A DNA stretch of 64,000 bases from Burkholderia cepacia (GCF_029962485.1 NZ_CP073637.1:1178001-1242000); one strand, 5' to 3'. Counted from the first letter of the stretch, positions 34,912-43,834 are shown. Numbers and translations are program-made. Notes: a model not told the origin generated them from the letters alone.

Positions 34912-35951
34912 GCAAGTGGGTCAAATGGCTTGGCTGGCCGATCGGCATCGGCATCCTGCTCGCGCTGGGTCTGCACGAAGGCGTCGGCGACGTGTCGCAG
35001 ATGCTCGCGCGCGCCGGCTACGCGCTGCTGTGGCTCGTGCCGTTCCATGGGCTGCCGCTGCTGCTCGATGCGTATGCGTGGCACCTGCTGCTCGACAAGC
35101 GCTCGTCGCTGCCGTTCCTCTGGTGGATCGCGACCGTGCGCGAGGCCGTGAACCGGCTGCTGCCCGTGGTCGGGATCGGCGGTGAGATCGTCGGCATCCG
35201 GCTGGCGCGCTGGCAGGTGCCCGACGCGAGCCGCGTCACCGCGTCGGTGATCGTCGAGGTGCTCGTGACGATCGTCGTCCAGTATGCATTCGCGGCGCTC
35301 GGCCTCGTGCTGCTGCTCGCGACGACGGACAACATGGGCGGCGGTACGATCGGCCTCGCGCTGTTGCTGACGCTGCCGTTGCCGGTGCTCGGCGTCGTGC
35401 TGATGCGCCGCGGCGGCGTCTTCCATGCGATCGAGCGTTTCGCGGGCCGCCTGCTCGGCGATTCGCACCGGCTGTTGCAGGGCGTCGACGGCAAGCGGCT
35501 CGACGCCGACATCGACTCTTTGATGTCGCGCACGGGCCTGCTGTTCAGCGCATTCTTCTGGCAGCTGGCTGGTTACGTGCTGGGCGCGCTCGAGATCTAC
35601 TGGGCGCTCGCGCTGCTCGGCCATCCGGTGTCGATCGGCGGCGCGATCGCGATCGAGGCGATGACGCAGGCCGTGCGGCATGCGGCGTTCATGGTGCCGG
35701 GCGGGCTCGGCGTGCAGGAGGCGACCGTCGTGCTGCTCGCGCAGATGTTCGGTGTCGACCGCGAGACGGCGCTGTCGCTCGCGGTGGTCAAGCGCGGCCG
35801 CGAGGTGCTGTTCGGCTGCCTGGCGCTCGGCTCGTGGCAGCTTGCCGAGCTCGTGCGGACGCGCCGCCGCATCGGCGTGCCGCCGACCGTGCCGCGCGCG
35901 CCGCAACCGGCGACCCGCGTGTCCGAGGCCGAAACCGAAACGACGCATTGA
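34908..35951 (+). CDS. hpnL: Hopanoid-associated membrane protein HpnL
   Basis: A 347-residue polytopic membrane protein of the LPG-synthase-like (UPF0104) transmembrane family. It has about eight helices, with PVVGIGGEIVGIRLARW near residue 85 and HAAFMVPGGLGVQEATVVLL near 260, both family hallmarks. In hpn clusters HpnL is associated with hopanoid modification or transport; its exact activity is not settled. Start overlaps the hpnK stop. The C-terminal 20 residues are charged and variable. Confidence 0.9.
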   Translation: MSKWVKWLGWPIGIGILLALGLHEGVGDVSQMLARAGYALLWLVPFHGLPLLLDAYAWHLLLDKRSSLPFLWWIATVREAVNRLLPVVGIGGEIVGIRLARWQVPDASRVTASVIVEVLVTIVVQYAFAALGLVLLLATTDNMGGGTIGLALLLTLPLPVLGVVLMRRGGVFHAIERFAGRLLGDSHRLLQGVDGKRLDADIDSLMSRTGLLFSAFFWQLAGYVLGALEIYWALALLGHPVSIGGAIAIEAMTQAVRHAAFMVPGGLGVQEATVVLLAQMFGVDRETALSLAVVKRGREVLFGCLALGSWQLAELVRTRRRIGVPPTVPRAPQPATRVSEAETETTH

Positions 35952-36038
35952 ACACGAGACGGGCCGCGCGCCCGTCTCGCGCTTTTGGCGTCGCACGGGT
36001 ATCCTTGCCGCGTGTTTTCTTCACGCGCATTTCTTCCG

Positions 36039-36596
36039 ATGATTTTCCGATTCCGGCTGCTTCCCGTGACGATGCTGGCCGCCGCGCTGGCGCTGACCGG
36101 CTGCGACGACAAGCAAGGCGACCTCGACGTGCAACGTATCAGGGACTTCTTCAACGCGATCAAGCCCGCGCCGCTGCTGTTGAAGGGGCTGAAGGTCGGC
36201 GAATCGACCGAGGCCGACGTGCGCGGCACGATGGGCAAGCCCGAGATCGTGCGCGAGTTCACCGACGGCTCGAAGCGCTACGAATATCCGCGCGGCCCGA
36301 TGGGCAACCAGACCTGGTTCGTCGATCTCGATGCGAACGGGCGCTACGCGGGCGCGACGCAGGTGCTGACCGCCGAGAATTTCGCGAAGGTGCGCCCGGG
36401 GATGAACGAGGACGAGGTGCGGCGCCTGCTCGGCAAGCCCGGCGACATCGCGCAGTATCCGCTGAAGCCCGAGACGGTCTGGAGTTGGCGCTGGCTCGAG
36501 GACGGCGTCAACACCGACGCGTTCTTCAACGTCCATTTCGGCCCGGACGGCCTTGTCTATACGACTTCGCGCTCCGACATCCTGAAGGGACGGTAG
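36039..36596 (+). CDS. BamE/SmpA-like outer-membrane lipoprotein
   Basis: A 185-residue lipoprotein. The signal ends in the lipobox LTGC (residues about 20-23). Two tandem SmpA/OmlA-like repeats follow: LKGLKVGESTEADVRGTMGKP near 48-68 and FAKVRPGMNEDEVRRLLGKP near 110-130. BamE proteins assist outer-membrane protein assembly, but the duplicated repeat and position outside a bam locus mean it may be a BamE paralogue with another envelope role. Start ATG at 36039. It is 87 bp after hpnL and may be read through from the hopanoid operon. A terminator hairpin lies behind it. Confidence 0.82.
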   Translation: MIFRFRLLPVTMLAAALALTGCDDKQGDLDVQRIRDFFNAIKPAPLLLKGLKVGESTEADVRGTMGKPEIVREFTDGSKRYEYPRGPMGNQTWFVDLDANGRYAGATQVLTAENFAKVRPGMNEDEVRRLLGKPGDIAQYPLKPETVWSWRWLEDGVNTDAFFNVHFGPDGLVYTTSRSDILKGR

Positions 36597-36650
36597 GCGC
36601 GGCCGACCGCCTTCGGCGCTATATCGAAAAAGCGACCGGAAAATTGCAAA

Positions 36651-36698
36651 AAGTCCGCTTCCCTGCGTGTCATCCGACTGTCAGGAAGCGGCTTTTTT
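36651..36698 (+). terminator. Terminator after the hopanoid/BamE-like genes
   Basis: CCGCTTCC (36655-36662) pairs with GGAAGCGG (36684-36691) across a 21-nt loop, followed by CTTTTTT. The loop is longer than usual, so confidence is moderate. Confidence 0.65.
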
Positions 36699-36724
36699 CC
36701 TTTTGAAACAGCGGCGTAGGACCC

Positions 36725-36745
36725 GGTCGCAAATGGTGGGGCAGG
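36725..36745 (+). promoter_or_regulatory. Candidate ArgR half-site upstream of aotQ (weak)
   Basis: GTCGCAAAT (36726-36734) is the same 9-mer found in the stronger candidate sites before astC and aotJ. The downstream AA of the TGTCGC-N8-AA pattern is replaced by GG here. A perfect inverted repeat, TTGCTGC-GAT-GCAGCAA (36746-36762), follows it. Together they could form the ArgR operator about 110-150 bp before aotQ. Confidence 0.4.
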
Positions 36746-36870
36746 TTGCTGCGATGCAGCAATCGTACGCAAGGTGATTTGAGGCAATCAATTTCGCTTG
36801 CGACTATCCGCGTCAGCCCGGCGCGGGACAGGCAGACGCGTCGGCATTCATTCCAACTCTGGAGACGCGC

Positions 36871-37560
36871 GTGTTCCTTTACGGCTTTGGTCCTGTCCTC
36901 TGGGCCGGCACCGTGCAGACCATCGAGCTGTCGGTGCTGTCGCTCGCCACTGCGGTGGCGCTGGGGCTGATCGGCGCGGTGGCGAAGCTGTCGCCCAACC
37001 GGGTATTGCGAGCGATCGCGACCGGTTATACGACGCTGATCCGCTCGGTGCCCGATCTTGTGCTGATGCTGCTGCTGTTCTACAGCATCCAGATCTGGCT
37101 GAACCAGTTCACCGACCTCGTCGGCTGGGACCAGATCGACATCGACCCGTTCGTGGCCGGCGTGTTGACGCTCGGCTTCATCTACGGCGCGTACTTCACC
37201 GAGACCTTCCGCGGCGCGTTCCTGTCGGTCCCGCGCGGCCAGCTCGAGGCCGGCGCGGCTTACGGGATGAGCGGTGCGCGGGTGTTCGTGCGGATCATGT
37301 TTCCTCAGATGATGCGCTTCGCGCTGCCGGGCATCGGCAACAACTGGCAGGTGCTCGTGAAGGCGACCGCGCTGGTGTCGATCATCGGCCTCGCGGACGT
37401 CGTGAAGGCCGCGCAGGACGCCGGCAAGAGCACGTTCAACATGTTCTTCTTCATCCTCGTCGCGGCGCTGATTTACCTCGCGATCACGACCATTTCCAAC
37501 CTCGTGCTGATCCAGCTCGAGAAGCGTTATTCCACGGGCGTGCGGCACGCAGAACTATGA
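36871..37560 (+). CDS. aotQ: Arginine/ornithine ABC transporter permease AotQ (HisQ-like)
   Basis: A 229-residue inner-membrane permease of the polar amino acid (HisQM) group. It has five helices and the EAA-type loop GAAYGMSGARVFVRIMFPQMMRFALPG (near 125-152) that contacts the ATPase. GTG start at 36871 with GGAG upstream; no ATG is in frame nearby. It overlaps aotM by four bases. Context (argR, AST operon and the binding protein downstream) argues for arginine/ornithine rather than histidine as the substrate. First gene of aotQ-aotM-aotP-argR, the order known from Pseudomonas aeruginosa aotJQMOP-argR but without J in front. Confidence 0.9.
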   Translation: MFLYGFGPVLWAGTVQTIELSVLSLATAVALGLIGAVAKLSPNRVLRAIATGYTTLIRSVPDLVLMLLLFYSIQIWLNQFTDLVGWDQIDIDPFVAGVLTLGFIYGAYFTETFRGAFLSVPRGQLEAGAAYGMSGARVFVRIMFPQMMRFALPGIGNNWQVLVKATALVSIIGLADVVKAAQDAGKSTFNMFFFILVAALIYLAITTISNLVLIQLEKRYSTGVRHAEL

Positions 37561-38270
37561 TCGAGATCCTCCAGGAATTCGGCAAGGCGTTCCTTTTCTG
37601 GGACGGCCAGCGCATCTCCGGCCTCGCGGTGACGTTGTGGCTGCTCGTGGCGTCGATCTCGCTCGGCTTCGTGTGCGCGGTGCCGCTCGCGGTCGCACGC
37701 GTGTCGAAGAAGAAGTGGGTGTCGATGCCGGTACGCTTCTACACGTACGTGTTCCGCGGCACGCCGCTCTACGTGCAGTTGCTGCTGATGTACACGGGCA
37801 TGTACAGCCTCGAATTCGTACGGTCGCACTCGTTGCTCGACGCGTTCTTCCGCAGCGGCTTCAACTGCGCGATTCTCGCGTTCGCGCTGAACACCTGCGC
37901 GTACACCACCGAGATCTTCGCCGGTGCGATCCGTGCGATTCCGCACGGCGAGGTCGAGGCGGCGCGCGCGTACGGGATGTCGCCGTTCACGATGTACCGC
38001 CGCGTGATCCTGCCGTCGGCGCTGCGCCGTGCGTTGCCGCTGTACAGCAACGAGGTGATCCTGATGCTGCACGCGACGACCGTGGCGTTCACGGCGACCG
38101 TGCCGGACATTCTCAAGGTTGCGCGTGACGCGAATTCCGCGACCTATATGGCGTTCCAGTCGTTCGGAATCGCCGCGCTGATCTATCTTGCGGTATCTTT
38201 CGCACTCGTCGCGGCGTTTCGCCGCGCGGAGCGCCACTGGCTCGCGTATCTCGCGGCCGCCCGTCATTGA
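37557..38270 (+). CDS. aotM: Arginine/ornithine ABC transporter permease AotM (HisM-like)
   Basis: The 237-residue partner permease of AotQ. The N-terminal membrane segment starts [18 protein letters not shown]. The EAA loop [22 protein letters not shown] lies near residues 138-160. The ATG overlaps the aotQ stop (ATGA), so the two permeases are coupled. They form the heterodimeric channel energised by AotP. Substrate assignment rests on context. Confidence 0.9.
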   Translation: MIEILQEFGKAFLFWDGQRISGLAVTLWLLVASISLGFVCAVPLAVARVSKKKWVSMPVRFYTYVFRGTPLYVQLLLMYTGMYSLEFVRSHSLLDAFFRSGFNCAILAFALNTCAYTTEIFAGAIRAIPHGEVEAARAYGMSPFTMYRRVILPSALRRALPLYSNEVILMLHATTVAFTATVPDILKVARDANSATYMAFQSFGIAALIYLAVSFALVAAFRRAERHWLAYLAAARH

Positions 38271-38290
38271 TTCACATCGAGGAGAGCCAG

Positions 38291-39085
38291 TTGGCCGAGA
38301 TCACTCAAACGAACGGTGCCACCAAGCTTGCGGCGCTCGACATCCACAAGCGCTATGGCGACAACGAGGTGCTCAAGGGCGTGTCGCTGAACGCGAAGGC
38401 CGGTGACGTCATCAGCATCATCGGTGCGAGCGGCTCGGGCAAGAGCACGTTCCTGCGCTGCATCAATTTCCTCGAGCGGCCGAATGCGGGGCAGATCGTC
38501 GTCGACGGCGAGGCCGTGCGTACGAAGGCCGACCGTGCCGGCGCGCTCGAAGTCGCCGATCACAAGCAACTGCAGCGCATTCGCACCAAGCTCGCGATGG
38601 TGTTCCAGCACTTCAACCTCTGGGCGCACATGAACGTGCTCGAGAATGTGATGGAAGCCCCCGTGCATGTGCTTGGCATTTCGAAGAAGGAAGCCGAGGA
38701 GCGTGCGCGCGAGTACCTGGAGAAGGTCGGCCTGCCGCCGCGCGTCGAGAAGCAGTATCCGTCGCATCTGTCTGGCGGCCAGCAGCAGCGCGTGGCGATT
38801 GCGCGAGCGCTTGCGATGCATCCGGACGTGATGCTGTTCGACGAGCCGACGTCGGCGCTCGACCCCGAACTCGTCGGCGAAGTGCTGAAGGTGATGCAGA
38901 AGCTCGCCGAGGAAGGCCGCACGATGATCGTCGTGACGCACGAGATGGGTTTCGCGCGCAACGTGTCGAATCATGTGATGTTCCTGCATCAGGGGCGGAC
39001 CGAGGAAGAGGGCGATCCGAAGGAGGTGCTGGTGCGCCCGCAGAGCGAGCGGCTCAAGCAGTTCCTGTCGGGCAGTCTCAAGTAA
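38291..39085 (+). CDS. aotP: Arginine/ornithine ABC transporter ATP-binding protein AotP (HisP-like)
   Basis: A 264-residue ATPase with Walker [10 protein letters not shown], the LSGGQQQR signature, Walker [16 protein letters not shown] and the switch histidine VVTHEMGF. The start chosen is TTG at 38291, 13 bp after GAGGAGAG. A TTG eight codons earlier overlaps the aotM stop but lacks a ribosome site. The length then matches HisP (257-264). The following gene is argR after 22 bp. Confidence 0.92.
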   Translation: MAEITQTNGATKLAALDIHKRYGDNEVLKGVSLNAKAGDVISIIGASGSGKSTFLRCINFLERPNAGQIVVDGEAVRTKADRAGALEVADHKQLQRIRTKLAMVFQHFNLWAHMNVLENVMEAPVHVLGISKKEAEERAREYLEKVGLPPRVEKQYPSHLSGGQQQRVAIARALAMHPDVMLFDEPTSALDPELVGEVLKVMQKLAEEGRTMIVVTHEMGFARNVSNHVMFLHQGRTEEEGDPKEVLVRPQSERLKQFLSGSLK

Positions 39086-39107
39086 CGCGACAGGGCAGGT
39101 TTCAAAC

Positions 39108-40151
39108 GTGGTACCGGTGTCTCGTCCCGCAGGCGCCACCCGCACGACGCAGGTGGCGATCGTTGCATTGCCGCCCGTGTCGATGTCGGGTGTGGGTCCG
39201 ATCGTCGATGCGTTGAACCTCGCGAACGAGATCGACGGGCGGCTGTTGTATCGCTGGCAGGTGTGTTCGTGGGACGGGCGGCCCGTGCCGCTTGCCGGCG
39301 GTGCGCAGTGGCATGCCGATGCGGCGTTCAACGATGCGATCGCGTGCGACTGGCTGATCGTCGTGACGGAGCGGTTCCAGCAGTTTGCCGATTACCGGCT
39401 GTTTCTCGCGAGTCTCGCGCGGGTCGGGCAGCGGACGCCGGTCGTGACCGGCATTCACCACGGCGTGTGGTGGCTCGCGATGGCCGGGCAGCTTTCCGGG
39501 TATCGCGTGAGCGTGAACTGGGAGACGTATCAGCAGTTCGCCGAGCAGTTCGAGCGGTCGATCGTCACGCAGCAGATCTTCGAGATCGATCGCGATCGGG
39601 CGACCTGTGCCGGTGGGCAGGCTACCGTGGATTTCATGCTGGCCATGATTGGCCGGGAGCACGGGGCGGACCTCTCGGAGCGGATTGCCGATGCACTCGG
39701 GGTCGGGACGTTGCGCAGCGGCGAAGAGCGGCAGCGGATTCCTTTCGTGACCGCGCCGGGCGAGCGGCATCCCCGGTTGAACGATGCGTTGCAGCTCATG
39801 GAAGCCAATATCGAGGATCCGTTGACGACGGATGAAATCGCCGAACTCGTTGGCGTTTCACGCCGGCAGCTCGAGCGGCTCTTTCGACAGTATCTCGGGG
39901 CGATGCCCTCCAAGTATTACCTCAATCTCCGATTGCTCAAGGCAAGGACGCAGTTGCAGCGGACCAGTAAGTCTGTCGTCCAGGTCAGCCTCGCCTGTGG
40001 GTTCTCTTCTGCTGCGCACTTTTCTAACGCGTACCGCGAAAGGTTTGGGGTCACGCCTCGGGAAGATCGGCGAGCGTGGCTCGAGAAGCAGACTGGTGGG
40101 GGTAGCGAGCCTCGCGGGGGCGCGTTGGTTGAGCGTGGGGGGAAGGATTGA
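39108..40151 (+). CDS. argR: AraC-type arginine-responsive regulator ArgR
   Basis: A 347-residue GlxA-group regulator. The N-terminal DJ-1/PfpI-like domain (residues about 15-190, VAIVALPPVSMSGVGPIVDAL at the start) is the probable arginine sensor. The C-terminal double helix-turn-helix (about 230-325: ELVGVSRRQLERLFRQYLG, then VSLACGFSSAAHFSNAYRERFG) is AraC-type. Its place after aotP and near the AST genes matches the Pseudomonas ArgR, which activates arginine uptake and succinyltransferase genes; it is unrelated to the E. coli ArgR hexamer. GTG start. The last ~25 residues (GGGSEPRGGALVERGGKD) are low-complexity and run into the repeat element. Confidence 0.85.
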   Translation: MVPVSRPAGATRTTQVAIVALPPVSMSGVGPIVDALNLANEIDGRLLYRWQVCSWDGRPVPLAGGAQWHADAAFNDAIACDWLIVVTERFQQFADYRLFLASLARVGQRTPVVTGIHHGVWWLAMAGQLSGYRVSVNWETYQQFAEQFERSIVTQQIFEIDRDRATCAGGQATVDFMLAMIGREHGADLSERIADALGVGTLRSGEERQRIPFVTAPGERHPRLNDALQLMEANIEDPLTTDEIAELVGVSRRQLERLFRQYLGAMPSKYYLNLRLLKARTQLQRTSKSVVQVSLACGFSSAAHFSNAYRERFGVTPREDRRAWLEKQTGGGSEPRGGALVERGGKD

Positions 40152-40162
40152 TTTTGTTTTTT

Positions 40163-40280
40163 GCGGTTCGCCTTTGTTTGGCGTGAAGTACCTGTGATCG
40201 TGTCGGTCTATTAGTGTCGCCCCTGCGCGGGGCGGCGGTTACTTTTCTTTGTCTTGCCAAAGAAAAGTAACCAAAAGAAG
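40163..40280 (+). repeat. Left arm, outer part, of a long inverted repeat
   Basis: This 118-bp segment matches, in reverse orientation, 42293-42399 with few differences. It contains a perfect 14-bp hairpin, GTTACTTTTCTTTG/CAAAGAAAAGTAAC (40238-40251 and 40258-40271). The arm continues after the insertion sequence at 41659. Its last 8 bp, CAAAAGAA (40273-40280), form the left copy of the target duplication. Confidence 0.9.
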
Positions 40281-41650
40281 GACCTATCCGTCATTTTGTG
40301 GGCGGGGCATATCATGAGGTGTGGCAGCCATGGATATGCCGATGAAGAAGAGACAAACCGTAGCGCGTCAGGCAGCGGCCCGAGGGCCGCTGCCTGAACT
40401 GCCCAAGGAACTGCTGGACCAGTTGGTCAAGGGTCCAATGTCGCCAGCCGAGGTTCAGGACTTGATGCTGGCGTTCAACAAGGCGGTCATCGAACGAGCG
40501 ATGGGCGCCGAGATGAATCTGCATCTGGGCTACCCACCTGGCCAGCCCAAGCCGGCCGGCCAAGCCAACGAGCGCAACGGCGCCAGCGGCAAGACAGTCA
40601 TCACCGATCGCGGCCCGGTTCGGGTCGAAGTCCCCCGCGATCGCGACGGCAGTTTCGAGCCGATCCTGATTCCCAAGCACGAACGCCGCTTTACCGGTTT
40701 CGACGAACGCATTATCGCGATGTACGCACGTGGCATGAGTGTGCGCGAGATTCAGGCCTTTCTGGCCGAGAGCTACGGCACCGAGGTCTCGCCCGACTTC
40801 ATCAGCTCAGTCACCGACGAGGTCATGGCCGACGCGTTGACCTGGCAGAGCCGCCCGCTTGAGGTGATGTACCCGGTGGTGTTCTTCGATGCACTACGGG
40901 TCAAGATCCGTGACGACGGCGTGGTCAGCAACAAGGCCGTGTATCTTGCCTTGGGCATTCAGGCCGATGGCCAGCGCGACGTGCTGGGCCTCTGGATCGA
41001 GCAGACCGAGGGCGCCAAGTTCTGGCTCAAGGTATTCAACGAGCTCAAGACTCGCGGCTGTCAGGATATCCTGATCGCCGTCGTCGATGGCCTAAAAGGG
41101 TTGGCCGAGGCCATCGGCACCGCCTATCCCCGGACCACCGTTCAGACTTGCATCGTGCATCTGATCCGCAACAGTCTCGAGTACGCCAGCTACAAGGACC
41201 GCAAGGCGCTCGCCGCAGCACTGCGTCCGATCTACGCAGCCGCCAGCGAAGAGGCGGCAAGGCAGGCGCTGCAAGACTTCGCCGACGGTCCCTGGGGTGC
41301 GAAGTACCCGACTGTCGTGCAATCGTGGCAACGCGCTTGGGAACACGTCATACCGTTCTATGTGTTCCCGCCGGAGATTCGACGGGTCGTGTACACCACG
41401 AACGCCATAGAAAGTTTGAACATGCAGTTGCGCAAGATCATCAAGACCCGCGGTCACTTCCCGAATGACGAGGCGGCCATCAAGCTGCTCTGGCTGGCGC
41501 TGCGCAATGTCCTGGCCAAGACCGTGCGGTCCGCCTTCGACTGGAAATCAGCGATGAACCAGTTTGCTATCCTGTTCGGCGAGCGGTTTATGCAGGCGCG
41601 CGGATAACCTGTTGTTCAACCGCCTCGCCCACGAAAATGCGGACAGGTTC
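40281..41650 (+). mobile_element. IS256-family insertion sequence, complete
   Basis: A 1370-bp element with imperfect terminal inverted repeats. The left end is GGACCTATCCGTCATTTT; the right end read inward is GAACCTGTCCGCATTTTC, and both run into GTGGGCG. The 8-bp target duplication CAAAAGAA is at 40273-40280 and 41651-41658. The uninterrupted sister arm (around 42285-42292 on the other strand) shows the target before insertion, confirming both ends. It carries one transposase gene and no passenger. Confidence 0.95.
40330..41607 (+). CDS. IS256-family transposase
   Basis: A 425-residue DDE transposase. The catalytic residues appear in VVFFDALRVKIRDDG, IAVVDGLKGLAEA and YTTNAIESLNMQLRK, with the family's C-terminal TRGHFPNDEAAIKLLWLAL. 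It is intact from start to stop, so the element should be active if expressed. The start ATG at 40330 has GAGG 10 bp upstream; a GTG at 40321 would add three residues. Confidence 0.95.
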   Translation: MDMPMKKRQTVARQAAARGPLPELPKELLDQLVKGPMSPAEVQDLMLAFNKAVIERAMGAEMNLHLGYPPGQPKPAGQANERNGASGKTVITDRGPVRVEVPRDRDGSFEPILIPKHERRFTGFDERIIAMYARGMSVREIQAFLAESYGTEVSPDFISSVTDEVMADALTWQSRPLEVMYPVVFFDALRVKIRDDGVVSNKAVYLALGIQADGQRDVLGLWIEQTEGAKFWLKVFNELKTRGCQDILIAVVDGLKGLAEAIGTAYPRTTVQTCIVHLIRNSLEYASYKDRKALAAALRPIYAAASEEAARQALQDFADGPWGAKYPTVVQSWQRAWEHVIPFYVFPPEIRRVVYTTNAIESLNMQLRKIIKTRGHFPNDEAAIKLLWLALRNVLAKTVRSAFDWKSAMNQFAILFGERFMQARG

Positions 41651-41838
41651 CAAAAGAAAGGCGCTCGGAGAACGCATGACTTCCCGGTGCCGTAGTCGTC
41701 AGAGTGGTTCGCATCTAAGTGTCCGCGCCAGTCAGGAACACGGAGTGGTTCGAGCAATGGTTCTGACACCACTCCCTACCCAACAGAGCGGTATACCGCC
41801 CGCCAGCTCCATCCTCGCTTCGCTCGGCTGCAAGGTGC
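41651..41838 (+). repeat. Left arm, inner part, of the long inverted repeat
   Basis: Continues the left arm after the IS. From 41659 it matches 42105-42284 on the opposite strand, including GGCGGTATACCGCTC-type sequence and the AGAGTGGTTCGCATCTAAGT segment. The first 8 bp (41651-41658) are the right copy of the IS target duplication. Open frames here are byproducts of the repeat. Confidence 0.88.
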
Positions 41839-42104
41839 TTCACGTCGCGGTTCATGCGCTCGCGTGCTTCTGTCTGCATTGCATCAACTGCCTCGGCTTT
41901 CTCTTTACTCACATCATTCGCACCCATCGGACTGCTTGCCATCGACGGTGCTTGATAACGTCTTGCGCCGCATGATTTCGTGCGCGCGAACCTGCTTGCT
42001 GCGTCCCCTTTTCCTTGTGAATGAAGGCACGCCTTGATTTGCCGAATCCGGGGCTTGCCCGCGATTGCTGGAACTGATTGACCTCAAGCGTTACTGGAGG
42101 GGGA
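41839..42104. other. Core between the inverted-repeat arms
   Basis: About 266 bp. On the minus strand an open frame carries ASSPMGANDVSKEKAEAVDA then MQTEARERMNRDVKHL, which looks like genuine protein sequence that continues into the repeat, so it is likely a gene remnant. I cannot assign it. No start, ribosome site or terminator supports an intact gene. Confidence 0.4.
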
Positions 42105-42399
42105 GTACCTGTCGGCCGAGCGAAGCGAGGGCGGAGCTGGCGGGCGGTATACCGCTCTGTTGTGTAGGGAGTGGTGTCAGAACCATTGCTCGAACCACTC
42201 CGTGTTCCTGACTGGCGCGGACACTTAGATGCGAACCACTCTGACGACCACGGCACCGGGAAGTCATGCGTTTCCCGGGCGCCTTTCTTTTGGTTACTTT
42301 TCTTTGGCAAGACAAAGAAAAGTAACCGCCGCCCCGCGCAGGGGCGACACTAATAGACCGACACGATCACAGGTGCTTCGCACCAAACAACGGCGAACC
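42105..42399 (-). repeat. Right arm of the long inverted repeat, uninterrupted
   Basis: This arm is the reverse complement of the left arm without the IS. It includes the same 14-bp hairpin (42293-42326) and the intact junction CTTTCTTTTGGTTACTTTTC, where the left arm is split by the element. Differences from the left arm are scattered substitutions, so the arms are old relative to the insertion or have diverged freely. Confidence 0.9.
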
Positions 42400-42487
42400 A
42401 CCCAAAAAGCCTCAAAATACCGACACCCAACGAAGACCCCCCCAAACCCGCCCGCGAGGGCAAAAACCAAAACCTTCCGATAGAACC

Positions 42488-42508
42488 CGTCGCAAATCCG
42501 CAAGACGC
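42488..42508 (+). promoter_or_regulatory. Candidate ArgR half-site upstream of astC
   Basis: CGTCGC-AAATCCGC-AA (42488-42503) matches the Pseudomonas ArgR half-site TGTCGC-N8-AA at all but the first base. A possible -10 TAAACT (42525-42530) follows, so the site would touch the -35 region, the position expected for activation. It lies 64 bp before the astC ATG and about 90 bp inside the end of the repeat arm, so the IS insertion leaves it intact. Confidence 0.6.
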
Positions 42509-42571
42509 TTGCGTCACCCTTACCTAAACTTGATCCTGTTGAACCCTCTTACGAAACCGAAAGGAACGACC

Positions 42572-43804
42572 ATGACGACCTCGACCGTGAACCGCCAGAC
42601 ATTCGACGAAGTGATGGTGCCGGTATTTTCTCCCGCCCCGTTCGTGCCGGATCGCGCAGAGGGCTCCCGCGTGTGGGACACGGCCGGCCGCGAGTACATC
42701 GATTTCGCGTGCGGCATCGCAGTGACGTCCCTCGGCCACGGCCACCCGGAACTGCTGAAAGTCCTGGACGAACAAAGCCGCAAGCTCTGGCACATTGGCA
42801 ACGGCTACACGAACGAGCCGGTGCTGCGCCTCGCAAAGCGCCTCGAATCGCTGACCTTCGCCGACCGCGCATTCTTCGCGAACTCGGGCGCGGAAGCGAA
42901 CGAAGCCGCCCTGAAACTCGCACGCCGCGTTGCGTTCGACCGCCACGGCGCCGATAAAGTGGAAATCATCTCGTTCGTGCAGTCGTTCCACGGCCGCACG
43001 TTCTTCACGGTCAGCGTCGGCGGCCAACCGAAATACTCGGAAGGCTTCGGCCCCGTGCCGGGTGGCATCAAGCATCTGCCGTACAACGACATCGAAGCCG
43101 CGAAGGCCGCGATCGGCCCGCAAACGTGCGCCGTGATCGTCGAGCCCGTGCAAGGCGAAGGCGGCGTGATCCCGGCCGATCCGGCCTTCCTGAAAGCACT
43201 GCGCGAAGCCTGTGACGCGAACGACGCACTGCTGATTTTCGACGAAGTGCAAACGGGCGTCGGCCGCACGGGCCAGTTCTACGCTTACATGGATACCGGC
43301 GTCACGCCGGACATCCTGACGACCGCAAAGGCACTCGGCAACGGCTTCCCGATCGGCGCGATGCTGACGACGAACGAACTCGCCGCGCACTTCAAGGTCG
43401 GCGTGCACGGCACGACGTACGGCGGCAACCCGCTCGCATCGGCGATCGCCGACAAGGTCGTCGAACTGATCGGCGACCCGGCACTGCTCGAAGGCGTGCG
43501 CGAACGCAGCGTGCGCCTGAAGGGCGCGCTCGAGCGCATCAACGCGCGCTTCGGCATCTTCAAGGACGTGCGCGGCAAGGGCTTGCTGGTCGGCGCCGAA
43601 CTCACCGCGGCATTCGACGGCCGCGCGAAGGACTTCGTCACGGCCGCTGCCGAGAACGGCCTGATCATGCTGATCGCCGGCCCGAACGTGCTGCGCTTCG
43701 TCCCGTCGCTGGTGATCCCGTTCGACCTGCTCGACGAAGGCATGAAGCGCTTCGAGAAGGCAGTCGAACAGGTGCTCGCCGCTCAGGAAGCCACCGCGCG
43801 CTGA
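42572..43804 (+). CDS. astC: Succinylornithine/acetylornithine aminotransferase
   Basis: In the arginine succinyltransferase (AST) pathway this PLP enzyme converts N2-succinylornithine to succinylglutamate semialdehyde. The 410-residue class III aminotransferase has [20 protein letters not shown] at the N end, the PLP site [12 protein letters not shown] and the Schiff-base lysine in [15 protein letters not shown]. The family also includes ArgD and AruC; its lead position in the AST operon decides the assignment. Start ATG with AAAGGA upstream. A candidate ArgR site lies 64 bp upstream. Confidence 0.94.
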   Translation: MTTSTVNRQTFDEVMVPVFSPAPFVPDRAEGSRVWDTAGREYIDFACGIAVTSLGHGHPELLKVLDEQSRKLWHIGNGYTNEPVLRLAKRLESLTFADRAFFANSGAEANEAALKLARRVAFDRHGADKVEIISFVQSFHGRTFFTVSVGGQPKYSEGFGPVPGGIKHLPYNDIEAAKAAIGPQTCAVIVEPVQGEGGVIPADPAFLKALREACDANDALLIFDEVQTGVGRTGQFYAYMDTGVTPDILTTAKALGNGFPIGAMLTTNELAAHFKVGVHGTTYGGNPLASAIADKVVELIGDPALLEGVRERSVRLKGALERINARFGIFKDVRGKGLLVGAELTAAFDGRAKDFVTAAAENGLIMLIAGPNVLRFVPSLVIPFDLLDEGMKRFEKAVEQVLAAQEATAR

Positions 43805-43834
43805 TCGGCGCCCCCATCGCAGACAGGAACGACG

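Noticed and set aside
40238..40271. The 14-bp GTTACTTTTCTTTG hairpin as a CRISPR repeat
   Set aside because: Only two copies exist, in opposite orientation, as part of the inverted-repeat arms, with no regular spacers and no cas genes.
42091..42353. Open frames in the inverted-repeat arms, such as one giving MVSEPLLEPLRVPDWRGHLD
   Set aside because: They occur in both arms in mirrored form, have no ribosome sites and follow the repeat rather than a gene family, so they are not called as genes.
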